Source: JAPKZH01 sp964537875
Lineage (GTDB): Bacteria > Acidobacteriota > Aminicenantia > Aminicenantales > UBA4085
Assembly: GCA_964537875.1 (NCBI GenBank)
Contig: CAZIDN010000010.1
Span: forward strand, 1 to 64,000
Length of the DNA stretch: 64,000 nt
Direction: 5' to 3'
Under the pieces are notes generated by a model. That model searched no databases. It worked only from the letters and a program-made list of their open reading frames with translations, and had not been told where the DNA came from. The translations under genes were made by a program, and so were the position numbers. Positions 29,864 through 39,134 of the stretch are shown here, piece by piece; the first letter of the stretch is position 1, and every line of letters starts with the position of its first letter.

Positions 29864-30730
29864 TCAGACCAGACTAAACGGGTCGGGGAGATCGTCCGGC
29901 GGGACTTCGAGCTTCTCGGGATTCTCGACGAAATCGGTCAGGAGGGTGATCGTCGTCGCATAATAGACGCCGTCGGTGATGCGTTCATCGAGGCTGAATT
30001 TCATGTCCACGACCTCTTGGACTTCGAGCTCGCCGCGGTCATTGACGACCGGCTCCTTCTTCCGTTTGCCGACAACGACAAAGAACGGCGCGTTCCCCCA
30101 TTCAAACATGTGGTGGAAAACGGCGTCGAGGCCGATGCTGCCGAGGTTGGCAAGATAGACGCTGGTGTAGAGAGCGTCCCCCTTGATGAACGACGCCGGC
30201 AGCCAGCCAAAGTAGTCGAGGGTCCGGACCGCCCAAAAGACGAGGCGGGTGGCGGTCCGGGGCAGCTTGGTGACGAAGTCGCTCATCTTTTCATCAGACG
30301 AGCTGCTGCTCCGCTTGGTCGCCTGGACGGCAGGAGCGACGCGGTCGACCACATCGGCGATCGTGGAACGCGGGTTGAAGCTGATCTTAACGTTGGTCTC
30401 GCTCGCTTGTTCGCTGAGCTCCCGCTTCACGACGAACGACAGGTCGATGGATCGACGCTGGTAGATGCGACGTCCGACGACAAAGCGATTGGCATCCGGC
30501 CTCAAGGCCAAGGTGCGCACGCCCGCCGCCAAGACGACATGGAAGAGCGTAATTTTTTTCTCCCGGCCGACATTGGCCCGGTCGAGCCAAGCCAGGGCAT
30601 GTCCGATCTTCACCCGCTGGGGATAATAGATCGTCGACTCGGTGCGCGTCCGCATGATAAAAGGGAAAATCTTGCGAAAACCGGGCAGCTTCCGCAACAA
30701 AACTCCGTCACTGCGATCGCCAAAGGCCAT
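29864..30730 (-). CDS. Stand-alone 2-oxoacid dehydrogenase E2-type acyltransferase domain, catalytic His replaced
   Basis: The 288-residue protein has no lipoyl or E3-binding domain and matches only the catalytic fold of E2 acyltransferases. The usual DHRxxDG motif reads DERITDG (248-254), so the general-base His is Glu249. Upstream, SVYLANLGSIGLD fits the conserved strand of E2 proteins (SNLGMFG-like), and a serine run (141-145) marks a flexible loop. It may be a non-lipoyl acyltransferase like chloramphenicol acetyltransferases, or a structural pseudoenzyme. GGAGGG lies before the ATG. It follows the kinase gene by 12 bp. Confidence 0.7.
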   Translation of the reverse strand: MAFGDRSDGVLLRKLPGFRKIFPFIMRTRTESTIYYPQRVKIGHALAWLDRANVGREKKITLFHVVLAAGVRTLALRPDANRFVVGRRIYQRRSIDLSFVVKRELSEQASETNVKISFNPRSTIADVVDRVAPAVQATKRSSSSSDEKMSDFVTKLPRTATRLVFWAVRTLDYFGWLPASFIKGDALYTSVYLANLGSIGLDAVFHHMFEWGNAPFFVVVGKRKKEPVVNDRGELEVQEVVDMKFSLDERITDGVYYATTITLLTDFVENPEKLEVPPDDLPDPFSLV

Positions 30731-30742
30731 GATGCCCTCCCC

Positions 30743-32122
30743 TTATCGCTTTGGGGGCCGGGATACGAACGGGACGTCGTCCCGGACATAAACCACGCCC
30801 GGCGCCCTGATCAGGCTTTGAAGCTCCTCGTCGGAAAGATCGTCCTTGATTTCGACCGAAATATGCTTCGCGAGATAAAGCTTTCGATTGGTCGAGTCGA
30901 TGAGACCGGCGATCCGGATATAGGTCTTAGCCGAGGCCTTGTCCGTGGCGACCGTCACCAGGTCGTCCCGGATGATGACCGCCCGGACGACCGGATCCGC
31001 CGAGACCTTTTTTGTGAAGGAGGTGAGCTTGCGCATCTTCCTGTTCCGCATGCCTCGATAGACGAAAAAAGCGATGAACGCCATGCCGATCAGGTTCCCC
31101 CATTGGAGTTTCGTAAAAATGAAGACGCCCATCAGAACGACAACGGCGGCCAGGACGAGAAGCCCCCAGGTGCCGAAGGGAAACGACGTCCGAAGCCATT
31201 CCGCCCATCCTCGGAGGCGTTCCACAGGAGGGAGAGACGTGCGTGTTCCGGTCTCGAGGTCATGCTTCAGGTGCTTGAGATCGACCGCCAGGGCGTGAGC
31301 GTCCGGATAGCGGTCTTCGGGACGCTTCCTCAGGCAACGGGAAATAATGCGATGCAGCTGCGGCGGCATGTTCCGGCGAATGATCGTCACGGGTTTTGGT
31401 TCCTCGAAAGCGATAGCGTGCATCGTGTCCAAGGGAGTCTCTCCCTTGAAGGGCCGCTCTCCCGTCACCATCTCATAAAGGACGATGCCAAGAGAAAAGA
31501 TATCGCTGGCCGGGCCCAGAGACTTGCCCCGCGCTTGCTCGGGGCTCATATAGTTGATCGTGCCCATCACCGCCCCGGCCAGAGTGTGGGCCTGTTCCAT
31601 GGTCAGCGTCCGGCTAATGTCCGGCAGGTCTCCGGCATCCTCCGGGTAGGTCTCCAGGAGCTTGGCCAGGCCAAAGTCGAGGAGCTTGGCGTGACCGTCC
31701 CGGGTGACCTTGATGTTGTCCGACTTGATGTCCCGATGGATGATCTTTTGCTGGTGGGCACGGGCCAGGCCTTCGGCGACCTGAAGAGCGATCTCGACCG
31801 ATCCCATGAGATCCAGCTCGCCGTTCGCGATCAATTGGGAGACGGTCTTGCCATCGATATACTCCATTGCGATGAACATCGTGCCGGCGTCTTCGTCGAT
31901 GTCAAAGATCTGAGCGATGGCGGGGTGGCTGAGGGCAGCGGCGGACCGGGCTTCGAGAAGAAACCGCTTTCTCCGGTCTGCGTTCGAGACAAGATCCGGC
32001 TTGAGGACTTTTAAGGCAACCGGACGCTGGAGCCGCATATCCGTGGCCAAATAGACGACTCCCATGCCTCCCTGGCCGAGAAGGTTTTCGACGGCGTAAT
32101 GTTTAAGAGTCCGGCCGATCAT
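30743..32122 (-). CDS. Membrane-associated Ser/Thr protein kinase (PknB-type)
   Basis: The 459-residue protein begins with a full kinase domain: GQGGMG loop (16-21), K38, E57, catalytic HRD (129-131) and DFG (149-151). An activation loop with several Thr follows, then GTINYMSPEQARG. After residue about 300 there are two adjacent membrane helices (about 320-365), which would return the C-terminus to the cytoplasm. A roughly 90-residue C-terminal domain of unknown type ends the protein. It likely phosphorylates proteins in response to a membrane or cytoplasmic cue. It heads a three-gene operon with the E2-like and PlsC-like genes. AGGAG precedes the ATG. Confidence 0.9.
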   Translation of the reverse strand: MIGRTLKHYAVENLLGQGGMGVVYLATDMRLQRPVALKVLKPDLVSNADRRKRFLLEARSAAALSHPAIAQIFDIDEDAGTMFIAMEYIDGKTVSQLIANGELDLMGSVEIALQVAEGLARAHQQKIIHRDIKSDNIKVTRDGHAKLLDFGLAKLLETYPEDAGDLPDISRTLTMEQAHTLAGAVMGTINYMSPEQARGKSLGPASDIFSLGIVLYEMVTGERPFKGETPLDTMHAIAFEEPKPVTIIRRNMPPQLHRIISRCLRKRPEDRYPDAHALAVDLKHLKHDLETGTRTSLPPVERLRGWAEWLRTSFPFGTWGLLVLAAVVVLMGVFIFTKLQWGNLIGMAFIAFFVYRGMRNRKMRKLTSFTKKVSADPVVRAVIIRDDLVTVATDKASAKTYIRIAGLIDSTNRKLYLAKHISVEIKDDLSDEELQSLIRAPGVVYVRDDVPFVSRPPKR

Positions 32123-32227
32123 GGGATTCTCCTGGCTAATGACTCAGCCATAAAAATCCGCTTTTCATCGCCGGGGCTATTTTGCTCCCTTTGGCGATCA
32201 AATTCTCTGCGCTGACGTCTCGAGGGC

Positions 32228-32256
32228 AATATAATCCTCTCCCCAGCCGCCGTCAA
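32228..32256 (-). promoter_or_regulatory. Promoter of the kinase operon
   Basis: On the minus strand TTGACG (32251-32256) and TATATT (32228-32233) are separated by 17 nt, a near-consensus site. The predicted leader is about 100 nt long. Confidence 0.6.
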
Positions 32257-32282
32257 GAAGACAAGTCTCCGTTCGAGCGGGG

Positions 32283-34787
32283 CTATTTTTTCGGCTCCAG
32301 GATCATGGTGATCTGATCCCTCAAGTCCTCCAGGTGTGTCTTGGTGACCGTATCAACGGCCGTGCCGGCCTTGTTCACCAGGAGGTTCTGGAGGGCTTTC
32401 AGTTCAGCGCGGATCGCTCCGCGGCTGTCGTCGCTGCGGAGGCCGGCGCTCACGACTGGCACGGCGGCAGCCGAGGCCGTGGCTTGAGCCGGGGCAAGGC
32501 GACTGCCGAGCAGCTCGATATAGGCACGCTGCAAGTTGCGCCGGTAGGGATCGATCTTCACGGCCTCGACCTGAAGCTCGGTGAAAACGCCACCACGCAG
32601 GTCCATCAGGAGCTGAGCGATGGTGTAGGCCTTATCGCCTAATATGGCCTCATGTTCCTGAAGGCGGCTCACCCGGTTCTGCCGGAGAAGGTTGTTCAAG
32701 ACGCTCTGCTGGAGGGATGCCAACCGAGCTTGCCCGCTGGTCGGCTCCAGCTTGCCCAGAATCTCGGTGGGGAATAGCCAGGCGGGAGTCTGGAAAATAT
32801 TCTCGTTGAGGAACGAAACGGCCTCCTGCTGGCGGGCCTTGGCCACGGGCGTGAAGCGCACGCCGGTCGCCAACCCAACCTTCGGCTGGCTGTCGAATCC
32901 GCCCACGATGTTGGCGACGTGCCCCAGCTCGTAGGAAAGCTGGCTCGAGACTGCGGCGTACATGTGATCCAGCTGGCGGTAGTCCTCTCCCGGTTTGAGC
33001 ACGGCCCGAGGCAGCATATCCATCACCCGGTGAAGATTCTTGATGCCGAGCCCCGTGGCCTTAACGGCGTCGATATCGCCCACAGCCTCGGACTGCTCGC
33101 CAGGATCGGTGCCGAGGCTGCCGGCCGTGTTGAATCGCAGCCAAGGTGTGGTCTCCTGGACCTTGCACCATTCGCTGAGAACCGGCTTCTCTTCATCGGG
33201 GGTCTTGGCGGAGGGAATAGGCGTATATCCCCATTTGATCGAGAAAATATCATAGGGCCCGATCTTGGGGATCAGGTCGTCGGGATCGATGCCGTCCTCG
33301 GGCTGGGCCACGTAATTGAAGCGGCTGTAGTCCATCAGAGTCGGAACATGGCTGTTCTTCTTCACCCAGGCCTTGTCCCTGATCTTCTCGATAGGATAGG
33401 TAGCGCTGGCCTTGAAGTTGTGGGGCAACCCCAGAGAATGGCCCACCTCGTGGGTTACGACGTAAAGAAGGATCTTGCCCATGACCTCGTCCGGGACGGG
33501 CAGGGTTTTGCAACGCGGATCCAGGGGGCCCACCTGGGTCCAGTACCAGTCCCGGGCCAGCTGTTGGACATTGTGGTAGACCTCCACGTCGGCCTCGAGA
33601 ATCTCGCCGCTGCGCGGGTCGGATACGTGAGGGCCCATGGCATTGGCCACGGTGGACGGCACCCAACGGATCACGGAAATGCGGGCGTCGTCGGCGCTCC
33701 AATCGGGATCCTGCTCCGGCGTCGGGGCTTCCTTGGCCTGGATGGCCTTGATGAACCCGGCTTCCTCGAAGGCGGGCTGCCAGGCCTCGATGCCCTTTAT
33801 TATATAAGGCACCCAACGCTTGGGAGTGGCGGGGTCCACGTAAAAGACGATGGGCTTGACGGGCTCGCTCTTGGCCGTACCAGGATTCTTCTTCTCCAAG
33901 CGCCAACGGGCGATGAAATCCCGTCTCGTGGTCTCATGGTCCGGGCGGCCGTAATCCGTGTGGCTGTGAGTGAAGTAGCCTACCCGGGTGTCCGCCAACC
34001 GGCCCATCATGGGCCTTTCCGGCAGCTTGACAAAGGAATAATGGATGACCGCCGTGGGGCTGGGAGGAGACGGCAGGAGATAAGCCAGCTGAGGTAGAAA
34101 GCCGGCCGGCAACTGCGGCGGCGTGGGGTTGAAAGTCTGGGTCGCCTCGACATTCAAGTTGAGGGGATAGACCTTGACTTTGTCGAAGAAAGTGCGGGAA
34201 GCATCCAGCGAAGCGCCCTGGAGAAGTTTTTTCACCGGGATCTCGTTCACGTCGCTGGTAAAGAGCTTGGTCGAATCGATGACCGGCGCGCCGTCGGCGG
34301 CAAATGCCTCCACCGGAAAAGCCATGATGATGGTCGCGGTATTCATGGCATCCACGGCCCGGCTGATAGGATTGTTGGGATCTGCGATGTTGGCGTAGGA
34401 GACGGCCCGCAGCAGGACCTTGTTCTCCCGCAGCTGCCAGCGGACGACCATATTTCCCGCAGACTGACCGGGGTAGCTCGTGCCGCTCGGGCTTTTCTTG
34501 ATCTGGACGACAAGCAGGAGATCCTTTTCCAGCTCCCCTTTCGGGATTTCGATCAGGACCTTCCCTTTGTTGGTGTGAACCTTGAAGAGTCCGGCCTGGC
34601 TTTTGAACTCGGGCGTGACGACCTGGTCATAAGGCTTGGGCTCGGTTTCACCGGGCCGGCCGGGCGCTGCCGGTGTCTGCTTGGTTTCTGCGGGCGGCTT
34701 GGCCGCCTGCGGATCTTTGGGCTTTTCCTGGGCAAACGCCCAGGCGGCCAGGGTCATGGTTAAGATAACAGACAAGAACCGCTTCAT
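32283..34787 (-). CDS. Secreted zinc metalloprotease (DUF5117/DUF4953 type)
   Basis: The 834-residue protein starts at ATG 34787 with AAGGAGG six bases upstream and a signal peptide (MKRFLSVILTMTLAAWAFA). A proline-rich linker precedes a beta-rich N-domain. The catalytic motif is HEVGHSLGLPH (H446, E447, H450, H456), a metzincin-like HExxHxxGxxH. The segments following it (SATYPIEKIRD, LMDYSRFNYVAQPEDG) include the family's LMDYSRFNY element. These proteins are large exported peptidases common in Bacteroidota and Acidobacteriota. It is divergent from the amidohydrolase gene. Confidence 0.88.
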   Translation of the reverse strand: MKRFLSVILTMTLAAWAFAQEKPKDPQAAKPPAETKQTPAAPGRPGETEPKPYDQVVTPEFKSQAGLFKVHTNKGKVLIEIPKGELEKDLLLVVQIKKSPSGTSYPGQSAGNMVVRWQLRENKVLLRAVSYANIADPNNPISRAVDAMNTATIIMAFPVEAFAADGAPVIDSTKLFTSDVNEIPVKKLLQGASLDASRTFFDKVKVYPLNLNVEATQTFNPTPPQLPAGFLPQLAYLLPSPPSPTAVIHYSFVKLPERPMMGRLADTRVGYFTHSHTDYGRPDHETTRRDFIARWRLEKKNPGTAKSEPVKPIVFYVDPATPKRWVPYIIKGIEAWQPAFEEAGFIKAIQAKEAPTPEQDPDWSADDARISVIRWVPSTVANAMGPHVSDPRSGEILEADVEVYHNVQQLARDWYWTQVGPLDPRCKTLPVPDEVMGKILLYVVTHEVGHSLGLPHNFKASATYPIEKIRDKAWVKKNSHVPTLMDYSRFNYVAQPEDGIDPDDLIPKIGPYDIFSIKWGYTPIPSAKTPDEEKPVLSEWCKVQETTPWLRFNTAGSLGTDPGEQSEAVGDIDAVKATGLGIKNLHRVMDMLPRAVLKPGEDYRQLDHMYAAVSSQLSYELGHVANIVGGFDSQPKVGLATGVRFTPVAKARQQEAVSFLNENIFQTPAWLFPTEILGKLEPTSGQARLASLQQSVLNNLLRQNRVSRLQEHEAILGDKAYTIAQLLMDLRGGVFTELQVEAVKIDPYRRNLQRAYIELLGSRLAPAQATASAAAVPVVSAGLRSDDSRGAIRAELKALQNLLVNKAGTAVDTVTKTHLEDLRDQITMILEPKK

Positions 34788-34902
34788 GAAAAACCTCCTT
34801 GTGGCAAAAGGTGAAATCCCCCACGCGTTTATAATCGCATCAAAATCTTTCTTGGACTCGGGAAAACCTGTTTTTTTCTTCTCGCATCGGGGACAGGAAT
34901 GA

Positions 34903-34932
34903 AACATAGCACTCCGGCCGAACATCTGTCAA
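34903..34932 (-). promoter_or_regulatory. Promoter of the metalloprotease gene
   Basis: On the minus strand TTGACA (34927-34932) and TATGTT (34903-34908) are separated by 18 nt. The leader would be about 109 nt. Confidence 0.5.
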
Positions 34933-34958
34933 CGACAAAAAAATCCGCGCCGGCCGGC

Positions 34959-34988
34959 TTGCAATCGTCCTTCTAAATGATTTACGAT
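34959..34988 (+). promoter_or_regulatory. Possible promoter of the amidohydrolase gene
   Basis: TTGCAA (34959-34964) and TACGAT (34983-34988) are 18 nt apart; each matches the consensus at four of six positions. A strong GAAGGAGG ribosome binding site follows before ATG 35033. Confidence 0.35.
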
Positions 34989-35032
34989 TCCGGCTAAGAA
35001 TCGACCGGAGTCCGAACTCGAAGGAGGATTTC

Positions 35033-36637
35033 ATGAAAAAAAGCATGACGGGCAGAATATCGCTGTTCGGAGGCTTGATGATCGGGCTGGCCGTCATCGG
35101 AATAGCCCTGACGGCGGCGGCCCAGGGCGCACCCCAGGCCCAGAAGCCCGCGGCCGCCGTGAAAGCGCCGGAGCACGCCAAACAATACAAGCGGCTCCTC
35201 ATCAGGAACGCGATGGTCATCTACGGAAACGCCGAGCCTCCCTTCGGCCCCACGAACATCTGTGTGGAGGACGGGTTGATCGCGAGGGTCGGTGGCGTGC
35301 CTCGCGGCTGGGTGCCCGACGCCGAGATCGACGCTACAGGCAAGTACGTGATGCCCGGCATCGTCAACGGCCACATCCACCTCCAGGACGAACGCGGCGG
35401 CATCCCCCAGCCGTTCCAGTACGAGATGAACCTCTACTTGGCGGCGGGAGCGACGACCATCCGTGACGTCGGAGCCGACTGGAACAAGGCGAAGGAATGG
35501 CGCGCCCGGAGCGCTGCCCACACGCTGGTCGCACCGCGGATCCTGCTCTATGAACGCCTCTGGGCGTCGAAGGGATCTCACACGCCGGCCCTCGTCCGCG
35601 AGGGCGTTCGCTTTGCCAAGGCGGAGGGTGTCGACGGGCTCAAGGCCTCGGGCATGGACCGCGATCTGGCTGAGGCGCTGCTCGACGAAGCCAAGAAACA
35701 GGGGCTCCGGACCGCCGTCCATATCGCCGTCGACGAGACGACGGCCAAGGACTGGGCCGAGCTGGGCGTGACCTCCATCGAGCACTTCTATGGAGTCGCG
35801 GACGCCGCCCTGGACGGCATCCAGAATTTCCCGCCCGAACATAACGCCAGCAACGAAATCCACCGGTTCGGCCGCGCCGGCGAGCTGTATATCCAGCCGA
35901 ACCTCAACAGGAAGAAGCTTTCCGACGTGCTCGACCTGATGATCAAGAACAATGTCTATTGGTGTCCGACGCTCTCGATCTACGTCGCCAGCCGCGACGT
36001 CATCCGGGCCCAGAACCAGCCTTGGTTCAAGGACTACCTGCACCCGACTTTGGAACAGTATTTCCGGCCGGACATGCGGAACCACGGGTCGTATTTCCTG
36101 GGCTGGACCAACACCCAGGAGGTCCGCTGGAAGAAGAATTACCAGGTTTGGATGGACGCCCTCAAGGAGTTCGGCGTCAAGGGAGGCGTCATCACCGTCG
36201 GTGACGACGCCGGGTTTATCTACTCGATCTACGGATTCGGCCAAGTCCACGAAATGGAACTGCTCGAGGAGGCCGGTTTTCACCCTCTCGAGGTCATCAA
36301 GATGGCCACCGTGAACGGCGCAAAATTGATCGGCATGGAGGACAGGCTCGGCCGGGTCCGCCAGGGCTTCATCGCCGACCTGCTGGTCGTCAACGGCAAT
36401 CCCGTCGAAAACCTGCGGCTGCTGAATCCCGCCGGCACCGACGTGCTGACCTACGACGGCAAAGTCGTGAACAACTACGGCGCCATCGCGCCCGGCGACC
36501 CGAAAGTCAAGGCGGTGCGCGCCGGCGGCATCGAATGGACCATCAAGGACGGCATCCCCTACCACGTCCCGACGCTCATGAGGGAAGTGAAGGGGATGGT
36601 GGACCAGGGCCGGACGGAGAGGGCAAAAAAACGATGA
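35033..36637 (+). CDS. Exported amidohydrolase family metal-dependent hydrolase
   Basis: The 534-residue protein has a signal peptide ending near AAAQGA. An amidohydrolase fold follows with metal motif NGHIHL (H114, H116), a later His in TAVHIAVDE, SIEHFYG, and an Asp in TVGDDAGF. The C-terminal GFIADLLVVNGNP is the family's closing beta-sandwich motif. Relatives include imidazolonepropionase-like and Xaa-Pro dipeptidase-like enzymes; the substrate is unknown. GAAGGAGG precedes the ATG. It probably acts in the periplasm with the divergent metalloprotease in peptide breakdown, by context only. Confidence 0.85.
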   Translation: MKKSMTGRISLFGGLMIGLAVIGIALTAAAQGAPQAQKPAAAVKAPEHAKQYKRLLIRNAMVIYGNAEPPFGPTNICVEDGLIARVGGVPRGWVPDAEIDATGKYVMPGIVNGHIHLQDERGGIPQPFQYEMNLYLAAGATTIRDVGADWNKAKEWRARSAAHTLVAPRILLYERLWASKGSHTPALVREGVRFAKAEGVDGLKASGMDRDLAEALLDEAKKQGLRTAVHIAVDETTAKDWAELGVTSIEHFYGVADAALDGIQNFPPEHNASNEIHRFGRAGELYIQPNLNRKKLSDVLDLMIKNNVYWCPTLSIYVASRDVIRAQNQPWFKDYLHPTLEQYFRPDMRNHGSYFLGWTNTQEVRWKKNYQVWMDALKEFGVKGGVITVGDDAGFIYSIYGFGQVHEMELLEEAGFHPLEVIKMATVNGAKLIGMEDRLGRVRQGFIADLLVVNGNPVENLRLLNPAGTDVLTYDGKVVNNYGAIAPGDPKVKAVRAGGIEWTIKDGIPYHVPTLMREVKGMVDQGRTERAKKR

Positions 36638-36836
36638 GGAATCGGGACAAGAGTCTGCGATTCATGGCCAACGCTATTTTTCTCCGAGTCTTGCCAGAAA
36701 CACCGCGCTTCGAATGGAGAAAATCAAACGGATGAATCCCTCTCGAGACGAAGACACGACGGGGAAGGGTCTCTGAGGCAGGCCGGCGCATCCTTGAATT
36801 AATATCAATGCAATAATTAAAATGACATCCCCGTTC
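36638..36836. other. Gene-free spacer after the amidohydrolase
   Basis: This is part of a 417-bp gap. An ATG overlapping the amidohydrolase stop opens a 33-codon frame without recognisable features, and I do not call it. No terminator is visible. The gap also holds the palindromic element at 36837 and the promoter at 36998. Confidence 0.5.
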
Positions 36837-36962
36837 GGGCGGCGCTTAGGCCGTCCGCAGCCCCCGGGCCCCGGGGAACCAGTCCCGTCGGTTCCCCCCG
36901 TCGGAAAAGCCGACGGGGCCCCCCTCCGCTACGAGGGCTTTAGGATGGCCTAAGCGCCGCCC
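36837..36962. repeat. 126-bp palindromic element with 20-bp terminal inverted repeats
   Basis: The ends at 36837-36856 and 36943-36962 are inverted copies with 19 of 20 bases matching. Inside are a CCCCGGGCCCCGGGG-type palindrome and a hairpin CCCCGTCGG / CCGACGGGG. The segment 36883-36931 repeats at the window start with a compensatory stem change. It could be a MITE-like or REP-composite element, or encode a structured RNA. No open reading frame is present. Confidence 0.75.
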
Positions 36963-36997
36963 ATACATTGTCACTTTATTTATTACGTTTGTATTAG

Positions 36998-37027
36998 TTG
37001 AAGGAAGAGTAGCAAAAAGGATATAAT
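36998..37027 (+). promoter_or_regulatory. Promoter of the glycan operon
   Basis: TTGAAG (36998-37003) and a perfect TATAAT (37022-37027) are 18 nt apart, just after the palindromic element. The leader to ATG 37055 would be about 20 nt. Confidence 0.65.
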
Positions 37028-37054
37028 TTTTTTGCCCCGCTTTTGGGAAGGACC

Positions 37055-38020
37055 ATGAAACTCATCATCCAGATTCCCTGTTACAATGAAGAAAAAAACC
37101 TGCCGGCGACATTTTTGGACCTGCCCAAAACGATCGAAGGGATCGAGAGGATCGAGACGCTGATTATCGATGACGGGAGCGAAGACCACACCGTGGAAAT
37201 CGCCCGCCGCATCGGGGTCGATCACATCCTCCGCTTTAAAAATCACAAGGGCTTAGCCAGAGCTTTTTCCGAGGGCATCGACAAGAGCTTAGAATTAGGG
37301 GCGGATATTATCGTGAACACCGATGCCGACAATCAATATGCAGGCCAGGACATCCCGCAGCTGGTCCAACCCATTCTCGAGGGGAAAGCTGATGTCGCCG
37401 TGGGCGCGAGGCGAATCGAAGCCATCCCCCACTTTTCTTGGTTCAAAAAGAGACTGATCCGCTGGGGAAGCGCCCTCATCAGGACTTTATCCCGGACGAA
37501 AGTCGAAGATGCGGTGAGCGGTTTCCGGGCTTTTTCGAAGGAGGCGGCACTTCGGATCAGCATCCTGTCGGACTATTCCTACACCATCGAGAATCTCATT
37601 CAGCTGGGACACCAAAAACTCAAGATCATCTCTGTCCCCATTCGAACCAACCCGAAGTCGAGAGAATCGCGGCTGATCAAGAACATCCCCCACTTCGTAG
37701 GCCAACAGGCGGCCACGATCTTGAGAGTCTATGCCACTTATCAAGCCTTAAAAGTCTTCATGACCCTAGGTTTGATCATCATCCTTCCCGGGCTGTTGGG
37801 ATTTCTCCGGTTTCTCTATCTCTATGGGACCGGCCGGGGGCAGGGGCACGTTCAGTCCCTGATTTTTTCCGCCGCCATGTTTCTGGGTGGCCTCCTCATC
37901 CTCATCTTTGGCGTCATCGCCGATCTCATCGGCAACAATCGGAAGCAGATCGAAAAGGCCCTCTATAGAATAAAAAGAATGGAGCTCGAGAACGCCGAAA
38001 GAACCAAGGATGAAGATTGA
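37055..38020 (+). CDS. GT2 family glycosyltransferase with C-terminal membrane helices
   Basis: The 321-residue protein has a GT-A fold: IPCYNEEKNLP at the start, IIDDGSEDHT and NTDADNQY (the DxD-type metal site). It ends with two membrane helices (about residues 235-260 and 270-295). Proteins of this DPM1/DPG-synthase type load a sugar onto polyprenyl phosphate at the cytoplasmic face, and such donors feed GT-C enzymes like the one at 40714. ATG 37055 is preferred over an in-frame TTG four codons earlier because of the GGGAAGGA site. It overlaps the next gene by 11 bp. Confidence 0.9.
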   Translation: MKLIIQIPCYNEEKNLPATFLDLPKTIEGIERIETLIIDDGSEDHTVEIARRIGVDHILRFKNHKGLARAFSEGIDKSLELGADIIVNTDADNQYAGQDIPQLVQPILEGKADVAVGARRIEAIPHFSWFKKRLIRWGSALIRTLSRTKVEDAVSGFRAFSKEAALRISILSDYSYTIENLIQLGHQKLKIISVPIRTNPKSRESRLIKNIPHFVGQQAATILRVYATYQALKVFMTLGLIIILPGLLGFLRFLYLYGTGRGQGHVQSLIFSAAMFLGGLLILIFGVIADLIGNNRKQIEKALYRIKRMELENAERTKDED

Positions 38021-39134
38021 TCTCGTCGGGCCTTCGTATCCTTTCCGGGGAGGCATCAGCTATTACACGACTCTTCTTTTCAGGCACTTAAAAGCAAAGC
38101 ACCGAACCCATTTCTATTGCTTTCGAAGGCAGTATCCCCGATTCCTCTTCCCGGGCAAGACCGATCGGGAAGAGAGCGGATTCTATTTGAGAGAAGAGGA
38201 ATCTCAGCCCCTCTTGGATGCGCTCAATCCGTGGACCTGGCTGAAGGTGGCCGGGGGCGTGATCAGGGACAGGCCGGCGCTCACGATTTTTCCGTGGTGG
38301 GTCATGTACTGGGCTCCTCAATACTTGACGATGATCTTCCTCATCAAAATCTTCTCGAAAACCAAGATCTTGTTCATCTGCCACAATGTGGCCGAACATG
38401 AAGCAAGCTCCCTGAAGACCGTGGTCTCGAGATTCGTCCTTTCTCAGGGCGACTGCTTTATCGTTCATTCCGGGCAAGAAAAAGAAAACCTGAAAGCGCT
38501 CACCGGGAAGAGCATGATCACTGTGACCCACCATCCGACCTATGATGTTTTTAACACGGCCGCCATGCCCAAGACATCCGCCCGAGAAAAACTCGGCCTT
38601 TCAGACGAAAAAATCATCCTGTTCTTTGGCTTTGTCAGAGAGTATAAAGGCTTGCCTTACTTGATCGAAGCCCTCCCTTTAATCCTGGCCCGGTTCAAGG
38701 TCCGGCTCCTCATCGTCGGCGAGTTTTGGCAAGATAAGAAACGCTGTCTTCAACTCATCCGTAAAATGGGCGTCGAACAATACGTCACCGTTATTGACCG
38801 CTACGTTCCAAACGAGGACATGCCCGGCTATTTCTATGCCTCAGACCTGGTCATCCTTCCTTATACCTCTGTCACGGGAAGCGGGCTCCTCCAGCTGGCC
38901 TACGCTTTCGGCAGGCCGGTCGTGACGACCACGATCGGGGATTTTCCCGAAATCGTCGCAGACAAAAAGACGGGATTTCTTGTCGCCCCCCGAAGCGCCA
39001 AGGGAATTGCCGACGCGGTCGTGGATTTCTATGAGAACTATGACGGGGAGGAGATGAGCGTACGGATCAAGAAGGAAAAGGGCAAGTTTTCTTGGGATCA
39101 CTTGATCCGAGCCATCGAAGGCTTTGTCCCATGA
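38010..39134 (+). CDS. GT4 family glycosyltransferase
   Basis: The 374-residue protein is a GT-B fold retaining transferase. It has the N-terminal PSYPFRGGISYYT, the inter-domain FFGFVREYKGLPYL, and the C-terminal donor-site motif ILPYTSVTGSGLLQLAYAFG with the downstream Glu in FPEIV. It probably adds a sugar to a lipid-linked glycan in the cytoplasm. It overlaps both neighbours (11 bp each), so the three genes are tightly co-translated. Confidence 0.9.
   Translation: MKIDLVGPSYPFRGGISYYTTLLFRHLKAKHRTHFYCFRRQYPRFLFPGKTDREESGFYLREEESQPLLDALNPWTWLKVAGGVIRDRPALTIFPWWVMYWAPQYLTMIFLIKIFSKTKILFICHNVAEHEASSLKTVVSRFVLSQGDCFIVHSGQEKENLKALTGKSMITVTHHPTYDVFNTAAMPKTSAREKLGLSDEKIILFFGFVREYKGLPYLIEALPLILARFKVRLLIVGEFWQDKKRCLQLIRKMGVEQYVTVIDRYVPNEDMPGYFYASDLVILPYTSVTGSGLLQLAYAFGRPVVTTTIGDFPEIVADKKTGFLVAPRSAKGIADAVVDFYENYDGEEMSVRIKKEKGKFSWDHLIRAIEGFVP

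Noticed and set aside
30017..32014. A 665-codon plus-strand frame opposite the kinase and E2-like genes
   Set aside because: The opposite strand carries HRD, DFG and other conserved kinase motifs; the plus frame crosses two genes and shows no domain.
34994..36565. A 523-codon minus-strand frame opposite the amidohydrolase
   Set aside because: The plus strand has the signal peptide, HxH metal motif and strong ribosome binding site; the minus frame has none.
36634..36735. A 33-codon frame starting at an ATG overlapping the amidohydrolase stop
   Set aside because: It has no hydrophobic, signal or conserved feature and only a weak ribosome binding site; chance is sufficient.
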